A stretch of 50,919 nucleotides of DNA from Alteromonadaceae bacterium (lineage in GTDB: Bacteria > Pseudomonadota > Gammaproteobacteria > Pseudomonadales > Oleiphilaceae): positions 1 through 50,919 of the forward strand of contig JABXHG010000573.1 in NCBI GenBank assembly GCA_013393545.1, in the 5' to 3' direction. The position numbers and the translations under genes were made by a program. Each line of letters begins with the position of its first letter. The first letter of the stretch is position 1. Positions 34,796 to 44,464 of the stretch are shown here, piece after piece. The notes beneath the pieces are model-generated. The model had not been told where the DNA came from and did not search any database. It saw nothing but the letters and a program-made list of their open reading frames with translations.

Positions 34796-35845
34796 ATGAA
34801 ACTAAAAGCTGCGCTGACATCTGTCGCCCTCGCCGGCAGCATTGCTGCGGTATCGACCCCGGCCATGGCCCGCGACACCATCAGCATCGTGGGCTCCTCC
34901 ACGGTGTACCCGTTCGCAACCGTGGTAGCCGAGCGTTTTGGTACCAAAACCGACTTCGCCACTCCGAAGCTGGAATCCACCGGTTCCGGCGGTGGTCTGA
35001 AGCTGTTCTGCCAGGGCATCGGCACCCAGCACCCGGACATCACCAACGCCTCCCGCCGCATGAAGCCGTCCGAGTACGATATGTGCCAGGGCAACGGCGT
35101 TACTGACATCACCGAATTCCGTATCGGTTCTGACGGCATCGTGATCGCCAGCTCCAACAATGCTGAAAACCTGGACATCTCTCTGGAGCAGCTGTTCCTG
35201 GCTCTGGCCAAGGAAGTGCCGAACCCGGACAACGAAAACGAGCTGATCGCCAACCCGTACGACAAGTGGAGCGACATCGACTCCAGCCTGCCGAACGTGG
35301 CTATCCAGGTAATGGGTCCGCCCCCGACTTCCGGTACTCGTGATGCGTTTGTTGAGCTTGCCATGCAGGGTGGCTGTGAAGACCTGCCGGCGGTTGCCGA
35401 CATGAGCGAAGATGACATGGAAGGCGTTTGTCACAGCATGCGTGAAGACGGCCCGTTCATCGAAGCCGGTGAGAACGACAACCTGATCGTGCAGAAGCTG
35501 ATGAGCGACTCTGGCATGTACGGCATCTTCGGCTACAGCTTCCTGGAAGAAAACGCCGATCGCCTGCAGGCTGCCCGTCTGAACGGCATGGTGCCGACTG
35601 TTGAAAACATCGCCGCAGACCAGTATCCGGTTGCCCGCTCCCTGTTCTTCTACGTGAAGAAAGCCCACGTTGGTGTGGTTCCGGGCATCAGCGAGTATGT
35701 GGAAGAGTTCGCCAGCCAGGCCGCCATGGGCCGCAACGGCTACCTGAAGAGCGTTGGCCTGATCGTGCCGCCGCGCGACGCTCTGATGGATCTGCAGGAC
35801 AAGGCAGCCAATATGCCGAACCTGCAGAAGAGCGAACTGCTCTAA
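34796..35845 (+). CDS. pstS: Phosphate-binding protein PstS
   Basis: A 349-residue periplasmic protein with signal peptide (LTSVALAGSIAAVSTPAMA). ISIVGSSTVYPFATVVAERFG is the phosphate-binding loop, SRRMKPSEYDMC and GPPPTSGTRDAFVELA the further ligands of the PstS fold. It delivers phosphate to PstCAB. A GTG one codon earlier (34793) is possible; GGAG at 34782 suits either. It is the first gene behind the Pho box, and a weak hairpin separates it from pstC. Confidence 0.94.
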   Translation: MKLKAALTSVALAGSIAAVSTPAMARDTISIVGSSTVYPFATVVAERFGTKTDFATPKLESTGSGGGLKLFCQGIGTQHPDITNASRRMKPSEYDMCQGNGVTDITEFRIGSDGIVIASSNNAENLDISLEQLFLALAKEVPNPDNENELIANPYDKWSDIDSSLPNVAIQVMGPPPTSGTRDAFVELAMQGGCEDLPAVADMSEDDMEGVCHSMREDGPFIEAGENDNLIVQKLMSDSGMYGIFGYSFLEENADRLQAARLNGMVPTVENIAADQYPVARSLFFYVKKAHVGVVPGISEYVEEFASQAAMGRNGYLKSVGLIVPPRDALMDLQDKAANMPNLQKSELL

Positions 35846-35878
35846 AGAAATCAGCAACTTGAAAAAGATTTGCTGACG

Positions 35879-35909
35879 AGGGTGCGGGCTTTTGGGGCTC
35901 GCACCCTTT
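35879..35909 (+). terminator. Hairpin between pstS and pstC
   Basis: AGGGTGCG (35879-35886) pairs with CGCACCCT (35900-35907) around a 13-base loop, followed by a short TTC. It may attenuate transcription so PstS is made in excess over the permease. The T tract is short, so read-through is expected. Confidence 0.55.
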
Positions 35910-35962
35910 CGTGGTTTAAAAGCGGCCTTGCCGCGCAATTGAAGTGCCAGACAGGATAATTC

Positions 35963-37351
35963 ATGCAACCTGCCAATCTATTCATACTGACCCTCGCACT
36001 GGCGGTGGTCGCCTATGGCCTGGGCTATGCCCGCTCCCGGTCGTTGGCGATGCCCATGGGCGGGATACGTCATCTCAAGTCTCTGCCGTTTTATTATGGG
36101 GCGCGGGCCGCGCTCTGGTGTGGCATCCCGGCGTTGTTGGTTCTGGGCCTTTGGGTCGCCTTCCAGGGTAAAGTGATTCAGATGCTGGTAATCGGTTCAC
36201 TGCCCGCCGACATGATTCCTGACAGTGAAGGCGCCGCCAGTTTGTTGCTGAGCAAGATCAGCAACGTGGCCAGTGGTGCCTTGCCTCCGGCGATGGTTGA
36301 CGGCCCAATCGCCAATGCGGCTGAAAGGCTGCAGGCCTTGAGGGGCCAGAGTCGTTTGTACATGAATGCGCTGGTCATTTCGGTGGCGGTGTTGGCGGGC
36401 TTTCTTGGTTGGCTGCGGATTCGCCCTCGTCTGAACGCCCGGGCACAGGTGGAAACCATCCTCAAGTGGATTTTCTTCGCCTGCGCAGCGCTGGCCATTC
36501 TGACCACCGTGGGCATTATCTTTTCGGTGGCGTTCGAGACCTTCCGCTTCTTCCAGAAGATTTCGTTCATCGACTTCATTTTTGGTTCCCAATGGAGTCC
36601 GCAAACCGCACTGCGTGCCGACCAGGTGGCGGCCGAGGGCGCCTTCGGTATGATTCCGCTGTTCACCGGTACGCTGTTGATCTCCTTTATCGCCATGGTG
36701 GTGGCGGTGCCGGTGGGGCTTTTATCTGCCATCTATCTGTCGGAATACGCCAGTAAACGGGTGCGCAGCACCGTCAAACCGCTGCTGGAAATGCTGGCCG
36801 GTATTCCCACCGTGGTTTATGGCTTTTTTGCCGCACTTACCGTGGCGCCTTTCATCAGCGACCTGGCTGCCTCGCTGGGTATCGAAGCTTCGTCCCAGAG
36901 TGCTCTGGCCGCCGGCGGGGTGATGGGGATCATGATTATCCCGTTTGTGTCATCGCTCTCTGATGATGTGATCAACGCCGTGCCGCAAACCCTGCGCGAC
37001 GGCTCTCTGGCTCTGGGCGCCACCCAGTCCGAGACCATGAAAAAGGTCATCTTCCCGGCTGCGTTGCCGGGCATTATGGGCGGCATTCTGCTGGCGGTGT
37101 CCCGCGCCATTGGCGAGACCATGATCGTGGTGATGGCTGCCGGCTTGGCCGCCAACCTCACCGCCAACCCACTGGAAACCGTGACCACCGTGACCGTGCA
37201 GATCGTCACCCTGCTGACCGGGGACCAGGAATTCGATAGTGCCAAGACACTGGCGGCGTTCGCCCTGGGGGCCATGTTGTTCCTGTCCACCCTGTTGCTG
37301 AACGTGGTCGCCCTTAAAATTGTCCGCAAATATCGGGAACAGTATGACTGA
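35963..37351 (+). CDS. pstC: Phosphate ABC permease PstC
   Basis: A 462-residue permease. The C-terminal ~270 residues are the standard MetI-fold domain: GLLSAIYLSEYAS, LEMLAGIPTVVYGFFA and the EAA-type loop DGSLALGATQSETMKKVIFPAALPGI, which contacts PstB. The N-terminal ~190 residues hold extra helices and a periplasmic segment, as in pseudomonad-type PstC, much longer than the E. coli protein. Its end overlaps pstA. Confidence 0.92.
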   Translation: MQPANLFILTLALAVVAYGLGYARSRSLAMPMGGIRHLKSLPFYYGARAALWCGIPALLVLGLWVAFQGKVIQMLVIGSLPADMIPDSEGAASLLLSKISNVASGALPPAMVDGPIANAAERLQALRGQSRLYMNALVISVAVLAGFLGWLRIRPRLNARAQVETILKWIFFACAALAILTTVGIIFSVAFETFRFFQKISFIDFIFGSQWSPQTALRADQVAAEGAFGMIPLFTGTLLISFIAMVVAVPVGLLSAIYLSEYASKRVRSTVKPLLEMLAGIPTVVYGFFAALTVAPFISDLAASLGIEASSQSALAAGGVMGIMIIPFVSSLSDDVINAVPQTLRDGSLALGATQSETMKKVIFPAALPGIMGGILLAVSRAIGETMIVVMAAGLAANLTANPLETVTTVTVQIVTLLTGDQEFDSAKTLAAFALGAMLFLSTLLLNVVALKIVRKYREQYD

Positions 37352-38618
37352 TCAAACTTCTCAGGCGGAACTTGTCCGCCAGTCACTCAAGCGGCGCTAC
37401 CGGAAGGAGCGCCGGTTTCGGGCCTACGGGATTATGGCCATTGCCATTGCCCTGTCGGCGCTGGTGATCCTGTTTGCCGACATCATCGGCAAGGGCTCGG
37501 CCGGCTTTATGAAAACCACGCTCAACCTTGAGGTCGAGCTGGATGGCGAAATGATGTATCTGGATGACGCCACTGATGAGCGCCAGATCAAGATGGCTGA
37601 TTTCGTCGAGCCGCTGATTCAGGCCCTGATGAAAGAGCTTCCGTCAGCCTCCGAAAGCGACCGGTCGGCGGTGCGGGACCTGATCAACCCTTACGCGTCG
37701 GTCACCCTGCGCGATGCGCTGAAGGAAAACCCGGATTGGCTGAACACCAGCCGCTCCATGACTTTTCTGGCGCATACCGATGTGGATGTGTTTGTAAAGC
37801 ATGCCGGTGATTCGGCCTACTCGATCAAGCTGACCGACCAACAGCGCGACTGGGTAAACCAGCTTGTTGAAAAAGGTGTGGTGGAAACCTCGTTCAACGA
37901 CACCTTCTTCAAGAACGGCGACTCCCGAGACCCCTCCAAAGCGGGTATTCTGGGTGCGATGATCGGGTCACTGCTGACCATGGTGGTGACGCTGGCGCTG
38001 TCCTTCCCGATCGGGGTGGCCGCGGCCATCTACCTGGAAGAGTTCGCGCCCCAGAACAAGCTCACGGATTTCATTGAAGTGAACATCAACAACCTGGCCG
38101 CGGTGCCTTCCATCATCTTTGGTCTGTTGGGTCTGGCGGTGTTCATTAACCTGTTTGGGATGCCCCGGTCGGTGCCGGTGGTTGGTGGCCTGGTGCTCAC
38201 CCTGATGACGCTGCCCACGATCATTATTTCCAGTCGGGCGGCCATCAAGAGTGTGCCGCCGTCCATTCGTGAGGCGGCAGAGGGCATTGGTGCCTCGAAA
38301 ATGCAGGTGGTATTGCACCACGTGCTGCCACTGGCGATGCCCGGCATGCTGACAGGCTCGATCATTGGCATGGCGCAGGCGCTGGGCGAAACCGCGCCGT
38401 TGCTGCTGATTGGTATGGTGGCCTTTATTGTCGATGTCCCGAGCGGCTTCTTCGATTCTGCCACGGTGCTGCCGGTACAGGTATTTCTGTGGGCAGGCAG
38501 CCCGGAGCTGGCCTTTATTGAACGTGCCTCGGCCGCCATTATGGTGCTGCTGACCTTCTTGATCGGAATGAACGCATTGGCTATCTGGTTGCGCAAGCGC
38601 CTTGAACGCCGGTGGTGA
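37344..38618 (+). CDS. pstA: Phosphate ABC permease PstA
   Basis: A 424-residue partner of PstC. The core carries [34 protein letters not shown] and the coupling loop [20 protein letters not shown]. An N-terminal insert of about 130 hydrophilic residues after the first helix is probably periplasmic. I chose ATG 37344, inside the last codons of pstC, over an upstream TTG at 37320. The stop lies 11 bases before pstB. Confidence 0.92.
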   Translation: MTDQTSQAELVRQSLKRRYRKERRFRAYGIMAIAIALSALVILFADIIGKGSAGFMKTTLNLEVELDGEMMYLDDATDERQIKMADFVEPLIQALMKELPSASESDRSAVRDLINPYASVTLRDALKENPDWLNTSRSMTFLAHTDVDVFVKHAGDSAYSIKLTDQQRDWVNQLVEKGVVETSFNDTFFKNGDSRDPSKAGILGAMIGSLLTMVVTLALSFPIGVAAAIYLEEFAPQNKLTDFIEVNINNLAAVPSIIFGLLGLAVFINLFGMPRSVPVVGGLVLTLMTLPTIIISSRAAIKSVPPSIREAAEGIGASKMQVVLHHVLPLAMPGMLTGSIIGMAQALGETAPLLLIGMVAFIVDVPSGFFDSATVLPVQVFLWAGSPELAFIERASAAIMVLLTFLIGMNALAIWLRKRLERRW

Positions 38619-38629
38619 GGAGAATCTCC

Positions 38630-39517
38630 ATGAATACGATGAATGCAACCGTAACCAGCGAAGCAGATATGAGTGAAACAGAAAACACGCCGCTGCCGGA
38701 GACCAAACCGGCGGAAGCGACCATTGAAGAAGGCGTGACCGTCGGTCAGCCGTTTGCCGACGACGCCAAATTCCAGCTGCGTAACGTCGAAGTGCTGTAC
38801 GGCGAAAACCGGGCGATCAAGAACATCAGCCTGGACATTGCCCGTAACGAGGTGATCGCCTTTATCGGCCCGTCCGGCTGCGGCAAATCCACCTTCCTGC
38901 GTTGCCTGAACCGCATGAACGACAGCATTGATATCTGCAGCGTGAAAGGCTCACTGCAGCTGGAGGGTCAGGATCTTTATGACCCCAAGCGTGACGTGGT
39001 CGAGTTGCGCGCCCGGGTGGGTATGGTATTCCAGAAGCCCAACCCGTTCCCCAAGTCGATCTACGAAAACGTAGCCTACGGCCCGCGTATTCACGGCCTG
39101 GCCAACCGCAAGTCGGACCTGGACGATATCGTGGAAAACAGCCTGCGCAAGGCCGGTCTGTGGGAAGAAGTGAAAGACCGGTTGGATGCCACCGCCACCG
39201 GCATGTCGGGCGGTCAGCAGCAGCGCCTGTGTATTGCCCGCGCCATTGCCGTGAGCCCGGAAGTGGTGCTGATGGACGAGCCCTGTTCGGCCCTGGACCC
39301 GATCGCCACCGCCAAGGTCGAGGAGTTGATCGCCGAGCTGTCCGAGAGCTACACCATCGTGATCGTGACTCACTCCATGCAGCAGGCGGCCCGGGTCTCG
39401 CACCGCACCGCCTATTTCCATCTGGGCCACCTGGTGGAAGTCAACGATACCAACAAAGTGTTCACCTCGCCGGAACACGAACTGACAGAATCTTACATCA
39501 CCGGCCGCTTCGGTTAA
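38630..39517 (+). CDS. pstB: Phosphate ABC ATPase PstB
   Basis: A 295-residue ABC ATPase: Walker [20 protein letters not shown], signature [16 protein letters not shown], Walker [14 protein letters not shown] and switch His in [13 protein letters not shown]. An acidic, disordered N-terminal tail of about 40 residues precedes the core. GAGGAG lies before ATG 38630; an in-frame GTG at 38612 is less likely. Confidence 0.95.
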   Translation: MNTMNATVTSEADMSETENTPLPETKPAEATIEEGVTVGQPFADDAKFQLRNVEVLYGENRAIKNISLDIARNEVIAFIGPSGCGKSTFLRCLNRMNDSIDICSVKGSLQLEGQDLYDPKRDVVELRARVGMVFQKPNPFPKSIYENVAYGPRIHGLANRKSDLDDIVENSLRKAGLWEEVKDRLDATATGMSGGQQQRLCIARAIAVSPEVVLMDEPCSALDPIATAKVEELIAELSESYTIVIVTHSMQQAARVSHRTAYFHLGHLVEVNDTNKVFTSPEHELTESYITGRFG

Positions 39518-39547
39518 GCGCCGGCGGTGTATTTGGAGGCTATTGCA

Positions 39548-40270
39548 ATGACAGATCAGAAGGACGATGTATACGGAGATCACATCTCCCACAAGTTCAA
39601 CAGTGAACTGAACGAGCTGAAAACCGAGTTCCTGAAAATGGGCGGCATGGTGGAAGCCCAGGTGGAACAGGCCGTCAAATCGCTGATCGACAGCGACGCG
39701 GATCTGGCTGAGAAGACCCGCTTAAAGGATAAGGAAGTCGATAAACTGGAAAAGGCACTGGATGAAGAAGCCACACTGATCATCGCCCGTCGCCAGCCCA
39801 CAGCCCGGGATCTGCGCCTGGTGATTTCGGTGATTAAAATGGTCGCGGACCTTGAACGGGTGGGCGACGAAGCCAAGAAAATTGCCAAGCTGGCGTACAA
39901 GTTGACCGAAGAAGGTCAGGCGCCAAGAGGCTACGTGGAAGTGCGCCACATCAGCGAGCATGTGCTACACATGCTGCGTGACTCGCTGGACGCCTTTGCC
40001 CGTCTGGATTCGGTGCTGGCCCTGCAGATCATGAAGGAAGACAAGCGGGTTGACGAGGAATACCAGGCTGCGGCCCGTACCCTGCTGACGTTCATGATGG
40101 AAGACAACCGCAACATCTCCCGCTGCATGTCGGTGATGGGGGTTCTGCGGGCGCTGGAGCGTGTGGGTGACCACGCCTGCAACATCGCCGAGAACGTGAT
40201 CTTCATGGTGGAGGGCGAGGATGTTCGCCATACGCCTGTGGAGGAAGCTGAGAAGATTGTTGGTGGCTGA
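39548..40270 (+). CDS. phoU: Phosphate signalling protein PhoU
   Basis: A 240-residue all-helical protein with two PhoU repeats. FNSELNELKTEFLKMGGMVEAQVEQA and the metal-binding ExxxD patterns around RDLRLVISVIKMVADLERVGDEA (first) and GVLRALERVGDHACNIAENV (second) are quoted in short: VADLERVGDEA, ALERVGDHACNIAE. It links Pst transport to PhoR and represses the Pho regulon when phosphate is high. GGAGG precedes ATG 39548. It ends the operon, facing two large repeat hairpins. Confidence 0.94.
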   Translation: MTDQKDDVYGDHISHKFNSELNELKTEFLKMGGMVEAQVEQAVKSLIDSDADLAEKTRLKDKEVDKLEKALDEEATLIIARRQPTARDLRLVISVIKMVADLERVGDEAKKIAKLAYKLTEEGQAPRGYVEVRHISEHVLHMLRDSLDAFARLDSVLALQIMKEDKRVDEEYQAAARTLLTFMMEDNRNISRCMSVMGVLRALERVGDHACNIAENVIFMVEGEDVRHTPVEEAEKIVGG

Positions 40271-40296
40271 CCTTCTCGGCTTTTGAGCTTTGGGGG

Positions 40297-40414
40297 AGGT
40301 GGCCGCTGTGCGGTACCGCCTTCCCGGACACGCTCAAGTCTTCCCTGAGCGCTAAGCTTTGGCCATCCATGGCCAAAGATTGTCCGTCCAGGCGGTACCG
40401 CACAGCGGACACTT
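40297..40414 (+). repeat. Hyper-palindromic intergenic repeat, copy A
   Basis: Perfect 18-base arms at 40303-40320 (starts CCGCTGTGCGG) and 40391-40408 are extended outward by further pairs to about 40297 and 40414. Inside lie GGACACGCTCAAG (40326-40338) and a perfect inner hairpin, CTTTGGCCAT/ATGGCCAAAG (40357-40378). It lies directly behind phoU and shares its core, in inverse orientation, with copy B. It may act as a two-way terminator or a mobile REP-like unit. Confidence 0.85.
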
Positions 40415-40443
40415 CAACGTGTGTGCGGCTCGCACAAGATTAA

Positions 40444-40553
40444 GCAACCGGGCCGGTAGAGCTTTACGGGACTATCTTTCGCCAGGGATGGCGAAAGCTA
40501 AGCGCATAGGGATATCTTGAGCGTGTCCCGTAAAGCTCTACCGGCCCGGTTGC
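40444..40553 (-). repeat. Hyper-palindromic intergenic repeat, copy B (inverted)
   Basis: Perfect 28-base arms at 40444-40471 (starts GCAACCGGGCC) and 40526-40553 enclose an inner hairpin CTTTCGCCA/TGGCGAAAG (40477-40496). Read on the minus strand, the centre carries GGACACGCTCAAG, TCCCT, GCGCT and AGCTTTCGCCATCC in the same order as copy A. The arms of the two copies differ in sequence, yet each is fully self-complementary. Confidence 0.88.
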
Positions 40554-40579
40554 GTCTGGCAGCACGAATTCAGGCGCCC

Positions 40580-40945
40580 TCAGGCCTGCTTCGCGCGATC
40601 AGTATACGGCGGCCAGCCAAAAGGCTTGCCGGCCAGCAGGTGCAGGTGAATGTGGAACACGGTCTGCCCGGCGTTTTCGCCACAGTTCATCACCGTTCGG
40701 TAGCCATCCTCAGCAAATCCCATCTCTTTCGCCAGCTTGCCGGCCACCCAGTACAGATGCCCCACCAGCTCCCGGTCACCTTCTTCGATGTCATTGATGG
40801 TGGCAATCGCCTTTTTCGGAATCACCAGCAAATGCACCGGCGCCTGCGGATTGATGTCCCGGAACGCCAGGGCGGTGTCGTCTTCATAGACGATATCGGC
40901 GGGAATCTCCCGGTTAATGATCTTGGTGAAAATGGTGTCGGACAT
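40580..40945 (-). CDS. HIT-family nucleotide hydrolase (HinT type)
   Basis: A 121-residue histidine-triad protein. IFTKIINREIPADIVYEDD is the start signature, and HIHLHLLAG carries the catalytic triad. HinT proteins hydrolyse AMP-lysine and related phosphoramidates. A good AGGAG lies before ATG 40945. The gene follows the hydroxylase gene by 27 bases, so they are probably cotranscribed. Confidence 0.9.
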   Translation of the reverse strand: MSDTIFTKIINREIPADIVYEDDTALAFRDINPQAPVHLLVIPKKAIATINDIEEGDRELVGHLYWVAGKLAKEMGFAEDGYRTVMNCGENAGQTVFHIHLHLLAGKPFGWPPYTDRAKQA

Positions 40946-40972
40946 GTGCTCTCCTGCAAATAGATGAAAAAT

Positions 40973-42283
40973 TCAGGACTTCTGGCCAAACAGGGAATCG
41001 AAGCCGGGCAGCCGGCTGGCCAGCTGAGCCGCGTTGAACGCCGGAGGCTCCTCCAGCCCCATGGCATAGCGCGCCACCCGGTTGCGGGCAAAGGGCAGGG
41101 CACGGGCGGCACCCAGGCCCAGATTGCGCAGCAGGTGTACTGGCGGAATTTCATTGCTGAATAGATGGTAGAACACATCCATGGTCAGCATCATGCGCCG
41201 GTTGGCCGGGCGGCGCTGTTGTTCGTAATGCTCAAGCAGCGATTGGCTGCCGGGGTCGGTGCCGTTCAGCCGTGCCTCTTCCAACAGTGTTTGCAGACAT
41301 TGGGCATCCTGAAACCCCAGGTTTACGCCCTGTCCGGCCAGCGGGTTGATGGTGTGGGCGGCATCGCCAGCCAGCACCACGCGCCCGCTGTAATAGTGGT
41401 TGGCGTGCTGGCGGGCGATGGGGAAGCAGGCCCGGGCATCGATGTGGGTCAGCTTTGGCAATGAATCCGGGAACTCATGGCGCAGTTCCATCATCAGTTC
41501 CCGGTTATCCATGGCCATGAGCTCTTCGTGGCGCGCCGGGCTGTCGTACCACACCAGTGAAGCCCAGGTTTCACCGGGGTGCTGTTCACCGGCGCCGTGC
41601 AGGGGCAGGAAGGCCCGGGGGCCGGACGGGTAAAAACCCTGCCAGGTGATGTCTTCCGGCTCGCCCCGGTAGCGCACGGACATCACCATGGCCTGCTGCT
41701 GATACTGGTCACGATGGGTACCGATACCGGCCAGCTCCCGCAGTTGCGAGCGGGCGCCATCAGCGCCGATGACCAGCCGGGCGTGTAATTGCGTGCCATC
41801 TTCCAGACCGATCGTTGCCATTTGGTCGTTTTGCGACAACGAGCCAATGCCTTGCCCGGTCAGCAGGGTGACATTGTCTTGCTGCTGTGCGGTTTGCCAC
41901 AGGGCCAGGCGGGTCACGGAATTTTCCACGATGTGGCCGAGGTGACTGGTACCCAGGTCATCGGCGTTGAATTCAACGTGATTCAGGTCTTCGGGCAGCC
42001 GGTCGGTAATCGGGTGGTTGGCGGCATCCCACACGCCCAGGCGGCGGTAGGGCGTGGCGCGCATGGCTGGAATGGCGGGCCAGGCGCCCAGCGAACGTAA
42101 ATAATCTTCGCTGCCGGCACTGAGCGCCGAAACGCGGATGTCCGGGCTGGACTGGGGGGCAAACGGCTCGGGTTCGGCCAGGTCAATCAGGGCAATCTTG
42201 TAGCTCTGCTGGCCCAGGCCGGTTGCCAGGGCGGCGCCAACCATGCCGCCGCCTGTAATGATAATGTCGAAATGCTGGGTCAT
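40973..42283 (-). CDS. FAD-dependent UbiH/UbiF-family hydroxylase
   Basis: A 436-residue flavin monooxygenase for ubiquinone synthesis. The FAD fingerprint GGGMVGAALATGL, the central GADGARSQLRELAGI and the C-terminal GDAAHTINPLAGQGVNLGFQDAQCL are family signatures; the last is most like UbiF (C6 hydroxylation), though UbiH, UbiI or UbiM activity cannot be excluded. ATG 42283 was preferred to a GTG two codons earlier. Confidence 0.85.
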   Translation of the reverse strand: MTQHFDIIITGGGMVGAALATGLGQQSYKIALIDLAEPEPFAPQSSPDIRVSALSAGSEDYLRSLGAWPAIPAMRATPYRRLGVWDAANHPITDRLPEDLNHVEFNADDLGTSHLGHIVENSVTRLALWQTAQQQDNVTLLTGQGIGSLSQNDQMATIGLEDGTQLHARLVIGADGARSQLRELAGIGTHRDQYQQQAMVMSVRYRGEPEDITWQGFYPSGPRAFLPLHGAGEQHPGETWASLVWYDSPARHEELMAMDNRELMMELRHEFPDSLPKLTHIDARACFPIARQHANHYYSGRVVLAGDAAHTINPLAGQGVNLGFQDAQCLQTLLEEARLNGTDPGSQSLLEHYEQQRRPANRRMMLTMDVFYHLFSNEIPPVHLLRNLGLGAARALPFARNRVARYAMGLEEPPAFNAAQLASRLPGFDSLFGQKS

Positions 42284-42382
42284 AACCACCGGTTCCTGTC
42301 TGCTTGCCCTCAGAGGCTACCTCAGTTTACGCAAAGCGGCGAAACAGACAAGCGACCGGGGTCAATCCCGTGAGCGGTGGTC

Positions 42383-43216
42383 TCACTCTTCCTTGTAAAT
42401 ATGCACATCGCGCTGTGGGAACGGAATGGTGATACCTTCCGCATCGAACGCTTTCTTGATTTTCTCGTGCATGTCCCAGTAAACCGGCCACAGGTCGTCG
42501 GTTTTGGTCCAGGGGCGGACGATAAAGTTGACGGAGTTATCGCCCAGAGAGCCAATGGAAATCCGTGGTTCCGGCTCCGGCAGTACGCGTTCGTCTTCAT
42601 CCAGGCAGCGCTTGATAATAGCGCGGGCCTTGTCGATGTCGTCGTTGTAGCTGATGCCGAAGGTCATGTCGCAGCGGCGGGTGTCGTAATAGCTGACGTT
42701 GGTCAGGCTGGCGTTCGACAGGCTGCCGTTGGGAATGACCACCCGGCGGTTATCGAAGGTATCCACGATGGTATACAGGATGCTGATTTCCCGCACGGCA
42801 CCGAGGAAACCCTGCGCTTCAATGGTGTCGGCCACCTTGAATGGCTTGAAGATAAGAATCAGTACGCCACCGGCAAAGTTGCCCAGGCTGCCCTGCAGGG
42901 CCAGGCCAACGGCCAGACCGGCGGCACCAATGATGGCCACAAACGAGGTGGTGGCAATGCCAACCATGGAGGCCACAGAGATCAGCAGGAGGATTTTCAG
43001 GATAGCGCTGAGCAGGCCACACAGGAAGCTGTTCAGAGTCGGGTCTTTCTTGCCCAGCTTGCTGTCCAGGACTTTGACAAAGCGATTGATCAGCCACAGG
43101 CCGACAATCAGGGTAATGATGGCCAGCACCACTTTGGGAGCATAGGTCATTACCAGACTGATAGCCTGATCCATAAGCTGGGATGCCTGACCGTTGGCAC
43201 CGAAGAGATCGTCCAT
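42383..43216 (-). CDS. mscS: Small-conductance mechanosensitive channel MscS
   Basis: A 277-residue protein with three N-terminal helices and a cytoplasmic beta/alpha domain. The pore helix AIIGAAGLAVGLALQGSLGNFAGGVLI (quoted in parts: GAAGLAVGLALQGSL, NFAGGVLILIF) and VIPNGSLSNASLTN are diagnostic. It opens under membrane tension to release solutes during osmotic downshock. AAGGAG precedes ATG 43216. Confidence 0.93.
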   Translation of the reverse strand: MDDLFGANGQASQLMDQAISLVMTYAPKVVLAIITLIVGLWLINRFVKVLDSKLGKKDPTLNSFLCGLLSAILKILLLISVASMVGIATTSFVAIIGAAGLAVGLALQGSLGNFAGGVLILIFKPFKVADTIEAQGFLGAVREISILYTIVDTFDNRRVVIPNGSLSNASLTNVSYYDTRRCDMTFGISYNDDIDKARAIIKRCLDEDERVLPEPEPRISIGSLGDNSVNFIVRPWTKTDDLWPVYWDMHEKIKKAFDAEGITIPFPQRDVHIYKEE

Positions 43217-43308
43217 TGTGGAACTCCTTGTTGAATAAAACGACGTAGTATGAAGATGTATAGCAGATGCGCAAAGATCCGGTGTTACGGATCAGTTTTT
43301 TATGCAGA

Positions 43309-44412
43309 TCAGCTCGGGTGTTCGGTGCCGGCGTAATCGATGATGTCGTCCGGGTTGCCGCGAACCACAATGCGCCCCTGCTTCTGGCTTAGCTGGTAAT
43401 CGTACATGGGGTCGTAATAACCCCCCAAAAGTGCTTCGATCCAGGCGTTGTGGGCTTCGGTTGAGCCAGTTACTGACTGGTGTTCCAACGCTTCTTCCAT
43501 CAACCGACGCAAGCGTTGATGGCGCTCGCCGCCCAGGCGTTTGCGGATGCGGTCGAGGGCGCTGAGCAAGTAGTCGCGGAAATTGAGCCAGCCGGCCTCC
43601 GAGCCGTCGCGGGCTACGTAGTCGGCCAGCATGTCCTCCACATAATCAGCCCGGATGATGTCGATGCGCTCGGTCATGGGCCGTTCAAGAATCATTAGCG
43701 GTGCCTCGCCCATCTTTTCCCGCAGGCTTTCGGGCAGTGAGCAGCGGCCGATCAGCCGGCTTTCATCTTCCAGAACCATGGGGCCGCTGAGTTTGTGGTG
43801 TGCCTTGAGCATCGACACCGCCAGCCGGTTTTCAAAATCGATTTGTGAGGGCTGGGGCGTAACCTTTCGGCCAAAGCTGGAGCCGCGATGATTGGCCAGG
43901 CCTTCCAGGTCCACTGGATTGGGCAGGCGGTGCAGTACCCGGGTTTTGCCGGTACCGGTGCGACCGCTGAGGATGCGGAAGCTGGCGGCGGTGATGATGT
44001 CTTCCAGGCTGTCGATCAGGAAACGGCGCAGCGCTTTATAGCCACCCTTGACCAGTGGGTAGTCGATGCCGGCATCGCGAATCCATTCCTGGGTCAGCCG
44101 GGAGCGCAGTCCGCCCCGGAAACAGAACAGATAGCCTTCGGGGTGTTGGGCGGCGAAGCGTGTCCAGGCCTCGATGCGCTGGGCCTTGAGATCACCGCTG
44201 ACCAGCTGGTGGCCCAGTTCGATGGCCTTGTCCTGGCCTTTTTCCTTGTAGCAGATACCGACCCGATGGCGTTCCTCGTCGTTCATCAACGGCGCATTGA
44301 TCGCCGAAGGGAAGCTGCCCTTGCTGAATTCGACGGGGGCCCGTACGTCCATCAATGGTATGTCATTGAGGAACAGGTTCAGGTAATCGTCGGTGTCGGG
44401 TCTACTGGCCAT
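43309..44412 (-). CDS. mnmH: tRNA 2-selenouridine synthase
   Basis: A 367-residue SelU/MnmH: an N-terminal rhodanese domain with catalytic Cys97 in LFCFRGG, then a P-loop GRTGTGKT (150-157). It converts 2-thiouridine at the tRNA wobble position to geranylated and then 2-selenouridine, using selenophosphate. A 55-residue upstream extension in the same frame runs into the CsrB-like RNA region and was rejected; MASRPDTDDY at 44412 is the family start. A likely -10 TATACT lies at 44447-44452. Confidence 0.92.
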   Translation of the reverse strand: MASRPDTDDYLNLFLNDIPLMDVRAPVEFSKGSFPSAINAPLMNDEERHRVGICYKEKGQDKAIELGHQLVSGDLKAQRIEAWTRFAAQHPEGYLFCFRGGLRSRLTQEWIRDAGIDYPLVKGGYKALRRFLIDSLEDIITAASFRILSGRTGTGKTRVLHRLPNPVDLEGLANHRGSSFGRKVTPQPSQIDFENRLAVSMLKAHHKLSGPMVLEDESRLIGRCSLPESLREKMGEAPLMILERPMTERIDIIRADYVEDMLADYVARDGSEAGWLNFRDYLLSALDRIRKRLGGERHQRLRRLMEEALEHQSVTGSTEAHNAWIEALLGGYYDPMYDYQLSQKQGRIVVRGNPDDIIDYAGTEHPS

Positions 44413-44464
44413 GTTCGGGAGTCGCTGTTGCTCTGGATGAGCAGGCAGTATAAAGAGAGGGGCA

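Noticed and set aside
34802..35968. 388-residue minus-strand ORF opposite pstS
   Set aside because: Shadow frame; pstS on the plus strand has signal peptide, ligand motifs, Pho box and operon context.
40297..40553. CRISPR array or attachment site
   Set aside because: Only two units, in opposite orientation, with different arms and no spacers; no cas or integrase gene nearby.
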